From an uncultured Fluviicola sp. (GTDB taxonomy: Bacteria; Bacteroidota; Bacteroidia; Flavobacteriales_D; Crocinitomicaceae): 64,000 nt of DNA. Under the pieces are notes generated by a model. It searched no databases. It worked only from the letters and a program-made list of their open reading frames with translations, and had not been told where the DNA came from. Shown one piece after another: positions 1 through 8,522 of this stretch (position 1 is the stretch's first letter; the number at the start of each line of letters is the position of its first letter). The position numbers were made by a program, and so were the translations under genes. The stretch covers positions 310,001 to 374,000 of the forward strand of contig NZ_CABHOL010000015.1 in the NCBI RefSeq assembly GCF_902168135.1, given 5' to 3'.

Positions 1-587
1 TTACCGGATAGTGTCAGAAAGGAAAACAATAATAGCGAACCCAAAAATTCAATGGTCATAGTCCATAATACCGGATTGTAACGGTTGTCATTATTTAGAA
101 ATACATCAATGAACACGTTTTTTATCATCACTGCAACAGTTTTCATGTCGGTGAAAAGGCAGTTCAACCAATCTTTTGATTTGGTAATATCTCCCAATTC
201 CCTGTGAGTGAAAAGTCCTGCCTCATGCAGCATATAACACAGAATGATTGATGCGCCAACAGGAATAAGCAGCCTGAAGTAACGTTTGGCGGCATATTCT
301 CTCAAAAGTTTATGACTTCCGGAGCGGTGAAATTTATAACTGAGCACAAAACCACTTAGTACGAAGAAAATAGAAACCGCAAACCCACCGTTGAAAAAGA
401 GATTGAGCGGTGTTCTGGCAATGAGTAGTTCTACCTCGCCATTTCCCAGGTGTATCTGATCCGGATTCAGATAATTAATTGCCGGGAAAAATCCCAAACC
501 GAAATGGTGGAATACGACTATTATCATAGCCACACCACGCACACCATCCAGGAAAGCCAGTTTGTTTTGGGGAGGTTCGCTATTCAT
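1..587 (-). CDS. Acyltransferase-3 family membrane protein, truncated by window edge
   Basis: The frame runs from an ATG at 587 and stays open to the left edge (195 codons visible), so the C-terminus is missing. It starts with LDGVRGVAMIIVVFHHFG, the opening helix of the acyltransferase-3 family (OafA/NolL type), including the LDGxRGxA motif and the catalytic-type histidine. Further hydrophobic helices follow, with FFVLSGFVLSYKFHR near residues 85-100 and an LWTMTIEF motif near 177-184, both family hallmarks. Members are multi-pass inner-membrane enzymes that move acetyl or other acyl groups onto surface polysaccharides or lipids. The acceptor here cannot be told. It lies 66 bp downstream of the helicase gene on the same strand. 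A TAGCTTTG box at 590-597 sits only 2 bp before the ATG, so a leaderless message or a later start is possible. Confidence 0.9.
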   Translation of the reverse strand, partial: MNSEPPQNKLAFLDGVRGVAMIIVVFHHFGLGFFPAINYLNPDQIHLGNGEVELLIARTPLNLFFNGGFAVSIFFVLSGFVLSYKFHRSGSHKLLREYAAKRYFRLLIPVGASIILCYMLHEAGLFTHRELGDITKSKDWLNCLFTDMKTVAVMIKNVFIDVFLNNDNRYNPVLWTMTIEFLGSLLLFSFLTLSG

Positions 588-653
588 TGCAAAGCTAGAA
601 TGCACAAATAATGAAATGGTTGGGAATCGGGAAACAATTTTATTTCTGTAAAA

Positions 654-2429
654 CTATTCCCGGAGATTCAATTTCTTGATTCGTGAACGAATTGCTCCAC
701 TTGTTCTTCCGAAGTGAGCGGACAATTCTTTGACTTTAGTTCCGCCGGCAACTAATGCTGAAAGCTCTGAATCAAAATCAACAGTCCAGGGCTTATAAGC
801 ATCCTGGTGCCTGGTTCTGAATTCCTCCACAGAATAAGCTTTCTTCGGGCTGGTTTCGGGAACCGTCAATTCTTCATAAGGCAAATCATGCAGCTCTTCC
901 GGGGAAGGAATGCTTAAAACAGTTATAGTTTGAGAGTTTTCGACAGGTTGGAAAGAAGTGGGAATTAATTTCTGTGGAATGAGCAGTTTGTTTTTGGTTC
1001 TGGTAATTGCAACATACAACAGGTTAATTTCTTCATTCAATTTGATTAGGTCAGGCTTGGATGCTTTGAGCTCAGGATGCAGTTTCATCAATTTTTCTTC
1101 GGATATAAAATCATTTGCCAATTCGATTGAATCGTATTCCATGCCCTTGCATCGATGTACCGTGGAAAAAATCATTTCAGCCTGGTCCTTGTCATCGTTG
1201 GTCAGGTGCTTTTCTTTAATTGTTTTGATAATCTTGGGAATTTCATTGCCATATTCCTTTACGATTTCAACCATCATCCCTAATTCGATATCTTCGGTCT
1301 TGGAAATGTATTCCTCCAGTTCCTTCAGTGATTGCATTTCCCGGATCAGTTTATCCCGGATCAATCTTCTGTTATTGTTGTATAAGTTTAGTACGTCATA
1401 AAGAGATGCTCCGTCTTCCGCATACGTGTAGGAGTGAAAGTTGCCCTCAAAGTAGATTTTTTGGACGTTTCTGTTATCAGTGACATACTGAATTGCCTTC
1501 AATAATAGACCCAAATTGCTACGTGCAATAATTGCTTTGGATTTTAGATCGGTGGTTTTTCCCTGTCCTGAAACGACCGGATTGTTTTCAAAACCCAACA
1601 GCTTTTTCCAATTTAATACAGACATTGCAAGATGGGCTATTTCCTCGTTGAATCGAAAGCTGGCAGTCAGGAAAAGGGTTTTGTAATCTGTTTTTTCAAG
1701 GGAGTTAACAGCAAACCGCCAGCTGTAAATCTGTTGATGGGTATCGCCCACAATTAGTTTAACGGCTTCTTGCTTAAAGAAAACGTCCAGCATAGCTGCA
1801 GAAGCATCCTGGCCTTCGTCGAAAAGAATATAATTGTAATGGAGTATCGGTTTGGATAACTGGAATTTTTTGAGGTAAAAATCATGGGTGATCTCTATTT
1901 TTCCGGCGTCCATTTTTTGGTACAGCTCGATTGTTTTCTTTTGAATGTAGCGATAGTGCATCCTTACAAACGCTTTGGCCTTTCGACCTGTAACAATCTC
2001 CAGGTAGTTCATCTCTTCGAAACCGGCTTTATCACTGTTGCAGAAGTACGAAAAGAATTTTTTAACATGGTTGGCCAAAACGAATTCGGAATGCTTTTCC
2101 TCACTTCCGCTTATTCCCAGAATCTCAGCTATCTCATGGATTTTATATCCCGATGCATTGATCCGGTAAATACTATTCATAACAATGTGACGAAATGCCA
2201 GGGAATGGGCAGTTTCGACCGTAACATTGGTTAATCCCTGACTTGTGAACTTTTTCTTAGCGTCCAATTTAACCGATTTGTTGAAGGCCAGGTAAAGAAT
2301 CCTGCTTTTTGGATTTCGGGTTCTGGCATATTCAATAATGGTGGTGGTTTTTCCTGAACCGGCAACCGCGTTGATTTTTAAATTTCCGGTTTCATTCAGG
2401 ATTTTTTCTTGTTCTGGGGTTAATTTCAT
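654..2429 (-). CDS. UvrD/Rep-like superfamily 1 DNA helicase
   Basis: A 591-residue protein with superfamily 1A helicase motifs in order: Walker A AVAGSGKTTT near residues 21-30, a Walker B variant FDEGQDAS near 205, motif V FSTVHRCKGMEYDSIEL, and motif VI LYVAITRTKNKL. It is shorter than UvrD (about 720), with a reduced 2B region. The last 50 residues form a separate module: PWTVDFDSELSALVAGG, then VKELSAHFGRTSGAIRSR, which reads as a small Myb/HTH-like DNA-contacting tail seen on some helicases and nucleases. The likely role is ATP-driven DNA unwinding in repair or replication. The exact subfamily is unclear, and no partner nuclease lies nearby. Confidence 0.88.
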   Translation of the reverse strand: MKLTPEQEKILNETGNLKINAVAGSGKTTTIIEYARTRNPKSRILYLAFNKSVKLDAKKKFTSQGLTNVTVETAHSLAFRHIVMNSIYRINASGYKIHEIAEILGISGSEEKHSEFVLANHVKKFFSYFCNSDKAGFEEMNYLEIVTGRKAKAFVRMHYRYIQKKTIELYQKMDAGKIEITHDFYLKKFQLSKPILHYNYILFDEGQDASAAMLDVFFKQEAVKLIVGDTHQQIYSWRFAVNSLEKTDYKTLFLTASFRFNEEIAHLAMSVLNWKKLLGFENNPVVSGQGKTTDLKSKAIIARSNLGLLLKAIQYVTDNRNVQKIYFEGNFHSYTYAEDGASLYDVLNLYNNNRRLIRDKLIREMQSLKELEEYISKTEDIELGMMVEIVKEYGNEIPKIIKTIKEKHLTNDDKDQAEMIFSTVHRCKGMEYDSIELANDFISEEKLMKLHPELKASKPDLIKLNEEINLLYVAITRTKNKLLIPQKLIPTSFQPVENSQTITVLSIPSPEELHDLPYEELTVPETSPKKAYSVEEFRTRHQDAYKPWTVDFDSELSALVAGGTKVKELSAHFGRTSGAIRSRIKKLNLRE

Positions 2430-2869
2430 AAAGTGAACAGTTAATAAATTAGTTGTTTAAATGCCTGAAAAAGAGAGTGGTGAATCTCTTCTCCAACAGC
2501 TTTCTTATTTAAGTTCAGAAATATTTTGAGAAAAAGCAACATGTGGTCAAACAAAAACATCGCCTCGAAATAGTATATTATTCTGATTTCTAATTTGATA
2601 CCGCGAACTCCCAATTACACGATACTTGGATATATAGTTCTTACTAAGATCCTTAGCCCTCCTTTTTATTGCAGGATGAAAGTAAAGGGCTTCCATTTCA
2701 GTTACTTAGACCGAAAAGTGCTTGTCATTTGGGATCCTGATCCCTTCTTTTCGTGAATAAGTCCGAAAGGGAAGACCGCTCGGAAGACGTAATTGGGATG
2801 AAGGCTACCTCGTATTACGTTTCAATGAAACTATACTTCGTCTTCAATTCACTTTGTGGCTTTCTTTTG

Positions 2870-2899
2870 CTTACTTTTTTTGCCTTGGAAAAAAGTAAG
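2870..2899. repeat. Perfect 11-bp inverted repeat (CTTACTTTTTT / AAAAAAGTAAG)
   Basis: The arms at 2870-2880 and 2889-2899 are exact complements around an 8-bp loop, TGCCTTGG. It lies 14 bp upstream of the cysS -7 box. It could be a terminator for upstream plus-strand transcription or one copy of an AT-rich dispersed palindrome. No upstream plus-strand gene is present, so a terminator role is uncertain. Confidence 0.6.
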
Positions 2900-2912
2900 A
2901 GGAATTTCTCCA

Positions 2913-2920
2913 TATCTTCG
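2913..2920 (+). promoter_or_regulatory. Bacteroidota -7 box (TATCTTCG) for cysS
   Basis: It matches TAnnTTyG, the primary sigma -7 consensus of Bacteroidota. It ends 29 bp before the cysS ATG, giving a normal short leader. Confidence 0.5.
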
Positions 2921-2949
2921 CGCATAAACTTTCAAATAACAGAGCAGCA

Positions 2950-4419
2950 ATGAGCACACATTCCAAAATTCAGATTTACAACAGCCTTTCAGGTGAAAAG
3001 GAAGTCTTTAAACCCATTATTGACGGTAAAGTTGGAATGTATGTTTGTGGTCCCACGCTCTACAGCGAGCCGCACATGGGGAACATGCGCACCTTCATCA
3101 ATTTCGATTTGATTTATCGTTACCTGATGTATGTGGGTTACCAGGTGAAATATGTCCGTAACATTACGGATGCCGGACACATTACGAATTCTGCCGGTGA
3201 AGCGGTTGATTCGATTGGAAAAGCTGCGCGTTTAGAGCAAGTTCAATCCCTGGAGATTGTTTACAAGTACAATGTGAAATTCCAGGATCTGCAACGCATT
3301 TACAACATGCTCCCTCCGGCTATTGAACCAACAGCAACCGGGCATATACAGGAACAGATCGAAGTGATTGAAAAGATTATTGAAAATGGATTTGCATACG
3401 TAGTAAACGGTTCTGTTTATTTTGACGTTCGGGCATACGGCGAGAAATTCGAGTACGGAATTCTTAGCGGTCGAAAAGTAGATGAATTGGCAGAAGAAAC
3501 CCGTGAACTGAATGCACAGGACGAAAAACGTTTCTTTGCAGATTTCGCTTTATGGAAAAAGGCAAACCCGGACGATATGCAGATCTGGCGTTCACCATGG
3601 GGTGACGGAAATCCGGGTTGGCACATCGAATGTACGGCGATGAGCACCAAATATTTGGGAGACAAGTTCGATATCCACGGAGGTGGATTGGATCTGAAAT
3701 TCCCGCATCACGAAGACGAAATTGCACAAAGCTGCGGTTCTGTGGGAATCAGTCCGGCAAATTACTGGATGCATGCAAACATGTTGAATGTAAACGGGCA
3801 AAAAATGTCCAAATCTTTGGGAAATTACTTCCTGCCAATGGAAATTGTGGAAGGAACAACGGAAGTATTTGACAAACCGTATTCTCCGCAGGTAATTCGT
3901 TTCTGCATGATGCAGGCACATTACCGCAGTACATTGGATTTTACTCCCGATTCATTGAACGCGGCTGAAAAAGGATTTACACGTTTGTCGGAAGCGTATG
4001 AAAAACTGGGTTCTCTGGAAACAAAGGCGGAATCTTCCCAGGACGTACAAGCGCTGGTAGATTCGTTTTACAAAGCAATGAACGACGATTTCAATGCTCC
4101 GATGCTCGTTGCGGGCTTATTCGAAGCGGTGAAATACATCAATACCATTTCAGAAGGAAAAGCAACGATAACCGCAGGTGATTTGGAATTATTGACGAAA
4201 GAGTTTACCGGTTTTGTGTTCGATGTACTTGGTCTGACCATTGAAAAAGCATCTACAGACAGCGCTTTGACTACTGTAATGGATTTGGTTTTGGACATGC
4301 GTAAAGATGCCCGGGAAAACAAAGACTGGAGTACTTCAGATAAGATCAGAGATCGTTTGGCAGAAGCCGGAATCGTTGTAAAAGACGGAAAAGACGGTGT
4401 TACCTGGACAGTAAAGTAG
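2950..4419 (+). CDS. cysS: Cysteine--tRNA ligase
   Basis: A 489-residue class I synthetase that charges tRNA-Cys with cysteine in the cytoplasm. The sequence shows the N-terminal YVCGPTLYSEPHMGNMRTF segment (zinc-ligand Cys and a HIGH-type motif, here HMGN), the central GWHIECTAMS and HGGGLDLKFPHHEDE blocks that carry the other zinc ligands, and the KMSKS loop in NGQKMSKSLGNYF. The C-terminal DALR-type region and short tail are present, and the length is typical. The start at 2950 is supported by immediate onset of the conserved domain and the promoter box upstream. It is followed by rnpA, separated by a palindromic repeat element. Confidence 0.97.
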   Translation: MSTHSKIQIYNSLSGEKEVFKPIIDGKVGMYVCGPTLYSEPHMGNMRTFINFDLIYRYLMYVGYQVKYVRNITDAGHITNSAGEAVDSIGKAARLEQVQSLEIVYKYNVKFQDLQRIYNMLPPAIEPTATGHIQEQIEVIEKIIENGFAYVVNGSVYFDVRAYGEKFEYGILSGRKVDELAEETRELNAQDEKRFFADFALWKKANPDDMQIWRSPWGDGNPGWHIECTAMSTKYLGDKFDIHGGGLDLKFPHHEDEIAQSCGSVGISPANYWMHANMLNVNGQKMSKSLGNYFLPMEIVEGTTEVFDKPYSPQVIRFCMMQAHYRSTLDFTPDSLNAAEKGFTRLSEAYEKLGSLETKAESSQDVQALVDSFYKAMNDDFNAPMLVAGLFEAVKYINTISEGKATITAGDLELLTKEFTGFVFDVLGLTIEKASTDSALTTVMDLVLDMRKDARENKDWSTSDKIRDRLAEAGIVVKDGKDGVTWTVK

Positions 4420-4428
4420 AATTTTTGT

Positions 4429-4500
4429 GTCTCCCCTTGAGGGGAGAATAAGAGGGGTGGCCATCCCCCTTTATCCCCTTCAAAGGGGGAGTTGGATGGT
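4429..4500 (+). repeat. Dispersed GC-rich palindromic element, copy A (cysS-rnpA spacer)
   Basis: It contains CTCCCCTTGAGGGGAG (4431-4446), a near-perfect hairpin, followed by AAGAGGGGTGG and a second hairpin with arms CCCCCTTT (4465-4472) and AAAGGGGG (4482-4489). The first 30 bases match copy B inside ileS (from 27821) with two differences. It fills the cysS-rnpA spacer and could fold as an intercistronic structure. Confidence 0.8.
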
Positions 4501-4513
4501 CTTCCTGATTAGT

Positions 4514-4903
4514 ATGAGCGAACATTTCGGAAAAGCATACAAACTCTGCAGTCGGAAAACGATTGATCGTCTCTTTAAGGAGGGAAAGCAGTTGCGTGCA
4601 TTTCCGTTAGGCGTTTATTACCTGGAAACGGAATTCCCTGAGAAAGTTCCTTTTCAGGTTGTGATTTCAGCACCGAAACGGCAATTCAAACGAGCACATG
4701 ATCGCAATTATGTCAAGCGCCTGGTAAAGGAAGTCTTACGAAGAGAAAAACAACCTTTGGAGGACGTTTTAAACGCTTCCGGAAAACAACTGGCACTTTT
4801 TATCGTTTATACCAATAAAGAAGTTTTATCCTATCCGGAATTGGAGAAATGCATGCGGAAACTGCTCGGGAAACTGCTAGCAGAACTGCAGTCAGCAGAA
4901 TAA
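4514..4903 (+). CDS. rnpA: Ribonuclease P protein component
   Basis: A 129-residue basic protein, the protein subunit of RNase P, which helps the catalytic RNA remove 5' leaders from tRNA precursors. The family signature is visible: FPLGVYYLETE, then VVISAPKRQFKRAHDRNYVKRLVKEVLR, equivalent to the RNR motif region (KRAVxRNxxKRxxRE). The open frame extends upstream to 4427, but that part translates the palindromic repeat. The ATG at 4514 (MSEHFGKAYKL) matches the usual N-terminus and length. The RNase P RNA gene is not in the window. Confidence 0.93.
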   Translation: MSEHFGKAYKLCSRKTIDRLFKEGKQLRAFPLGVYYLETEFPEKVPFQVVISAPKRQFKRAHDRNYVKRLVKEVLRREKQPLEDVLNASGKQLALFIVYTNKEVLSYPELEKCMRKLLGKLLAELQSAE

Positions 4904-5120
4904 AAAGTGCACCGACCGATCATGTGATTCAACCATTCGTCAAAAAACACAAAAAATCAAGTTTGATTACTAATCTTTCGGTATTTTTACCAGTTTGGAA
5001 TCCGTTTTTTCGGAATGATTTTTGAAATTAAAATGATCACGAAGAGATCAACCGCAACGGATCGATAAAATCCCGGGTTTCGGTATTAGAGCAGTTTAAG
5101 AAAAATAATAGTTAAGAAAT

Positions 5121-6761
5121 ATGAAGCAATTCCTGCATGTTTTTGTCCTGGTAACCATCCTTATTGGTTTCAATTCTCCATTAAAAGCACAATCGAACGG
5201 ATTCGAGGAAATTAAGTCTATGGAGCTCATGGACCTCATTTTTCAGCAGCTGGAGACCAACTATGTGGATGAGATCAAGCCCGGAGAAATGAGTAAAACA
5301 GCTATCGATGCTATGTTGAAACAATTGGATCCGTATACGGTTTATTACCACGAATCCAACATGGAAGATTACCGGATGATGACTACCGGACAATACGGAG
5401 GCATCGGTGCTTTGATCCGCAAAATGGGAGATTATACCTACATCGCAGAACCTTATGAGGGAAAACCTGCACAGGTAGCGGGAGCAATGGCCGGAGATAA
5501 AATCCTCTCCATTGACGGAAAAGACATGAAGGGAAAACCGAGCGATGAGGTTTCTGATGGGTTACGAGGCCCGAAAGGTTCGACCATTCAATTGAGAATT
5601 GAACGTGCCGGACAGGAGAAAACCATTTCCATTACACGAGATGAGATCAAGTTGGCTGACGTTCCTTACTTCGGAATGCTGAACAACGGAACAACCGGTT
5701 ACATCAAATTGAACAGCTTTACACAGACTGCTTCTGCAGAAGTTATTTCGGCTTACGGAAAACTAAAGCAGCAGGGAATGACCAACTTGGTTTTGGATTT
5801 GCGCGGAAATGGCGGAGGGTTGTTGATCGAAGCAGTGAAAATCGTGAATATTTTTGTGAAGAAAGGTCAGACAGTGGTTACCACAAAAGGCCGCATTCCT
5901 GAAGAGAACAGAACGTACGCAACTTCTGCCGATCCGCTTGATCTAACCATTCCCCTGGTTGTTTTGGTGGACGGTGGTTCGGCTTCGGCATCCGAGATCG
6001 TTTCAGGAAGTTTGCAGGATCTGGACAGAGCGGTAATCATCGGAGAGAACTCTTATGGAAAAGGCCTGGTTCAGCGTACATTTGATTTGAAATACGGATC
6101 AAAGATCAAATTGACCATCTCAAAATATTACACACCTTCCGGACGTTGCGTGCAGCGCCTGGAATACTATGACAAGGAATTGAGTGATAAGCCGAAAGCA
6201 ATTGCAGATTCCCTGTTGAAGACATTTACCACGGCAAATGGCAGAAAAGTAATAGACGGACGTGGAATTGAACCTGATATCGTGGTTGAAAAAGACGATT
6301 ATTCACGCCTGCTTTTGATGTTGGTAAGCAATAATGTGATTTTCAATTTTGCTACTGATTACAAACGCGCTCACGAAACAATTGCTCCGGCAAAGACTTT
6401 CCAGCTGAGCAAGGAAGATTACGATGCATTTAAGGCTTATGCTTTGAAGCAGGATTTTACCTATTCAACTGCTTCCGAAGAACAATTGGAACGCATGAAA
6501 AAAACGGCTGAAGATGAAGGTTATTTCGAGGACATCAAAGCTGATTATGAACAGCTCTTGTCCAAGGTAACTCCGTCTAAAGAACGTGACCTGGATAAGT
6601 TCAAAGATGAAATTACAGAGATCTTATCCAGTGAGATCGTATCGCGTTACTATTATCAAAACGGTCGTGCGGAACAAGCATTCCAATACGATAAAGATGT
6701 TCAAAAAGCATTGGAAGTTCTTTCGGATCCTAAAAGAGTAAATACTATTCTCGGAAAATAA
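5121..6761 (+). CDS. S41 family C-terminal processing protease with PDZ domain
   Basis: A 546-residue exported serine protease. Residues 1-23 form a signal peptide ending in LKAQ. An N-terminal helical region leads into a PDZ domain (roughly 90-165), which binds substrate C-termini. The catalytic core has DGGSASASEIVSGSLQD (serine within residues 287-291) and GENSYGKGLVQ (general-base lysine near 313), the Ser-Lys dyad of the CtpA/Prc family. A C-terminal extension of about 150 residues is present. It acts in the periplasm on C-terminal tails of envelope proteins. It lies 217 bp after rnpA and 28 bp before the O-antigen-ligase-like gene, probably co-transcribed with the latter. Confidence 0.94.
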   Translation: MKQFLHVFVLVTILIGFNSPLKAQSNGFEEIKSMELMDLIFQQLETNYVDEIKPGEMSKTAIDAMLKQLDPYTVYYHESNMEDYRMMTTGQYGGIGALIRKMGDYTYIAEPYEGKPAQVAGAMAGDKILSIDGKDMKGKPSDEVSDGLRGPKGSTIQLRIERAGQEKTISITRDEIKLADVPYFGMLNNGTTGYIKLNSFTQTASAEVISAYGKLKQQGMTNLVLDLRGNGGGLLIEAVKIVNIFVKKGQTVVTTKGRIPEENRTYATSADPLDLTIPLVVLVDGGSASASEIVSGSLQDLDRAVIIGENSYGKGLVQRTFDLKYGSKIKLTISKYYTPSGRCVQRLEYYDKELSDKPKAIADSLLKTFTTANGRKVIDGRGIEPDIVVEKDDYSRLLLMLVSNNVIFNFATDYKRAHETIAPAKTFQLSKEDYDAFKAYALKQDFTYSTASEEQLERMKKTAEDEGYFEDIKADYEQLLSKVTPSKERDLDKFKDEITEILSSEIVSRYYYQNGRAEQAFQYDKDVQKALEVLSDPKRVNTILGK

Positions 6762-6789
6762 GCGTTATCGATTTATATAGCGATTACTT

Positions 6790-8355
6790 ATGCTGGATAA
6801 ACTGACCGGGAAACCCGTTCATTATTATATTCAATTGGTTGCAATGATGGGAATTGCGGCGGGATTACCCTTCAGTAAGATTCCGCTTTCCATCGGAACG
6901 ATGCTTTTAGGCCTCAATGTTATCTTGCTTTGGGATTGGAAAAAAGTTTGGAAAAACTGGACTTCAAATCGCTGGATCTGGCTGCTTTTTTTGTATTTCA
7001 TCATGGAAATTTGCTCCGTTCTGTGGAGCTCAGATAAGCATGAAGCATGGAATATGATTAGAAGGGAATTGACACTTTACGCCATCCCATTAGCAATTAT
7101 CGCCATTCCTTTAACGCAGTTCAAACATTACAAATGGGTCGTTTTGAGTTTCCTGACGGCCGTTTTTCTAACCAGTTTTATCAACGTCGGGACTTATTTT
7201 CATTGGTGGGGATCTAAAGTTTACGACGATATCCGAAGTCTTTCCCTGTTCATTTCTCACCTGCGCTATGCCATGATGATCGTGCTTGCACTTGTCTTTT
7301 GTGCCGCATGGTGGATCCGCAGATTTCCCTATCGATGGGTGGCAGTTTTATTGGCAGCATGGTTCGTTTATTATACTATTATTTCCCAAATCGGAATGGG
7401 GGTTTTTACACTTTCGGGCATTGTTTTGATGATGTTTTGGTTTAAGGTAAAGTCGATCAGAACTCGTTGGATAAAAAGGACATTTATCACGGCTTTCGGA
7501 GCATGTATTTTGTTCGTCGGTGTTTTCCTGTATATCAACCTGCAGCCCGTTCCGCATAAAATAGAAGTTAAACCTGAGGATTATGTAAAGAAAACGGTCA
7601 ATGGAAATCAGTACACCTTTGATATCCTTCCAAAGATCAACTGGGAAAACGGATATCCGGTCCAGGCATTTATCGCGGATGAAGAATTGGAAAAAGAATG
7701 GTCCAAAGTTTCCGGGGTGAGCTATGATACGGGAGTGGATTTAAAAGGAAATCCGATTCGGAATATTTTGTGGAGGTACATGACTTCCAAAGGCCTGCGA
7801 AAAGATTCGTTGGATTTTCAAAAAATGAGCAAGCAGGATATCCGAAATGTGGAATTGGGATTTGCCTCCGTTGAAATGGCGAAGGGCGGAATTTCAGCAC
7901 AATTGTACCGCATGCGCAGCCAGTTGAAAGATGCAGAAGACCCGAACGGAAAATCACTCCTGGAAAAAATAGAATCCCTGAAAGCCGGGATTACCATTTT
8001 AAAATCACATCCGCTCATCGGTGTTGGTATCGGTGATATGAAACCGGCATTTGCAGAAGCATATAAATCCAATCATTCGAAGCTAACCCCTGAAAATCAG
8101 CATTTAACTCACAATCAGTTTCTCACAACCTGGATTGCGGCAGGGATCATTTGCTTTATTGCCTTTATTGCTTTGTGGTTTATTCAACTTGCTGTGGCTT
8201 TACGGATCAATGCCTTTGAATGGACCGGATTTTTGGTCATTACCATGCTGTCGTTTTTGATTGAAGATACCCTGCAGACCCAGACAGGTGTTTCGTTTGC
8301 AGCGTTTTTCTTCGCCTTTTTTATCACAGGCAGAAACTTGTTGTATAAGAAATAG
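6790..8355 (+). CDS. O-antigen ligase/polymerase-like membrane protein (Wzy/WaaL type)
   Basis: A 521-residue multi-pass inner-membrane protein. About ten hydrophobic helices are visible, with a long hydrophilic loop (roughly residues 255-430) between two membrane blocks, as in WaaL and Wzy. Near the end of that loop, ILKSHPLIGVGIGDMKPAF and LTHNQFLTTWIAAGI match the conserved HPLxGVGxGxF and HNxxL elements of the family. Such proteins join or polymerise lipid-linked polysaccharides on the periplasmic side. The large loop is unusually long and its N-terminal part is not recognised. No glycosyltransferase cluster surrounds it, so the substrate is unknown. Confidence 0.82.
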   Translation: MLDKLTGKPVHYYIQLVAMMGIAAGLPFSKIPLSIGTMLLGLNVILLWDWKKVWKNWTSNRWIWLLFLYFIMEICSVLWSSDKHEAWNMIRRELTLYAIPLAIIAIPLTQFKHYKWVVLSFLTAVFLTSFINVGTYFHWWGSKVYDDIRSLSLFISHLRYAMMIVLALVFCAAWWIRRFPYRWVAVLLAAWFVYYTIISQIGMGVFTLSGIVLMMFWFKVKSIRTRWIKRTFITAFGACILFVGVFLYINLQPVPHKIEVKPEDYVKKTVNGNQYTFDILPKINWENGYPVQAFIADEELEKEWSKVSGVSYDTGVDLKGNPIRNILWRYMTSKGLRKDSLDFQKMSKQDIRNVELGFASVEMAKGGISAQLYRMRSQLKDAEDPNGKSLLEKIESLKAGITILKSHPLIGVGIGDMKPAFAEAYKSNHSKLTPENQHLTHNQFLTTWIAAGIICFIAFIALWFIQLAVALRINAFEWTGFLVITMLSFLIEDTLQTQTGVSFAAFFFAFFITGRNLLYKK

Positions 8356-8430
8356 TTTAAATGGAACTGTTTAAACTCTTTGAGCCCTCGGAGGTCTAAG
8401 AGCGAAGAAGATTTGAACGATTGAACCTTT
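8356..8430. repeat. GTTCAAA-type imperfect palindrome, copy 1
   Basis: The segment downstream of the ligase-like gene contains GTTTAAACTCTTTGAG and, inverted, ATTTGAACGATTGAAC. The same arrangement of GTTCAA/TTGAAC-type words in two inverted halves recurs at 16964-17046 and 25478-25562. It is the weakest of the three copies. Confidence 0.4.
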
Positions 8431-8496
8431 TGGAGCATTCCTGATATTTAATATTCACGTAATCCGGCAGGGGTTGCTTCTTGGCTTTGAAAGACT

Positions 8497-8504
8497 TACT
8501 TTTG
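8497..8504 (+). promoter_or_regulatory. -7 box (TACTTTTG) for mgtE
   Basis: An exact TAnnTTTG match ending 18 bp before the mgtE ATG. No recognisable magnesium-sensing leader fits between promoter and start. Confidence 0.6.
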
Positions 8505-8522
8505 CACCAAAATTGACTATCC

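Larger units (their letters stand above)
2430..2949. other. Gene-poor 520-bp gap with hairpin-forming sequence
   Basis: No convincing gene is present. A 66-codon plus-strand frame at 2753-2953 has biased, low-complexity composition and overlaps the cysS start, so I do not accept it. The right half is rich in inverted repeats: GAAGACG/CGTCTTC arms flanking GTAAT/ATTAC around 2778-2843, a GTTTCA/TGAAAC hairpin, and a perfect 11-bp inverted repeat (listed separately). This looks like decayed repeat material plus the cysS promoter region. Confidence 0.55.

Noticed and set aside
2753-2953. 66-codon plus-strand frame before cysS
   Set aside because: It overlaps the cysS start and translates inverted-repeat DNA; no domain or signal.
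8431-8522. Magnesium riboswitch before mgtE
   Set aside because: The promoter box ends 18 bp before the ATG, leaving no room for an M-box leader.
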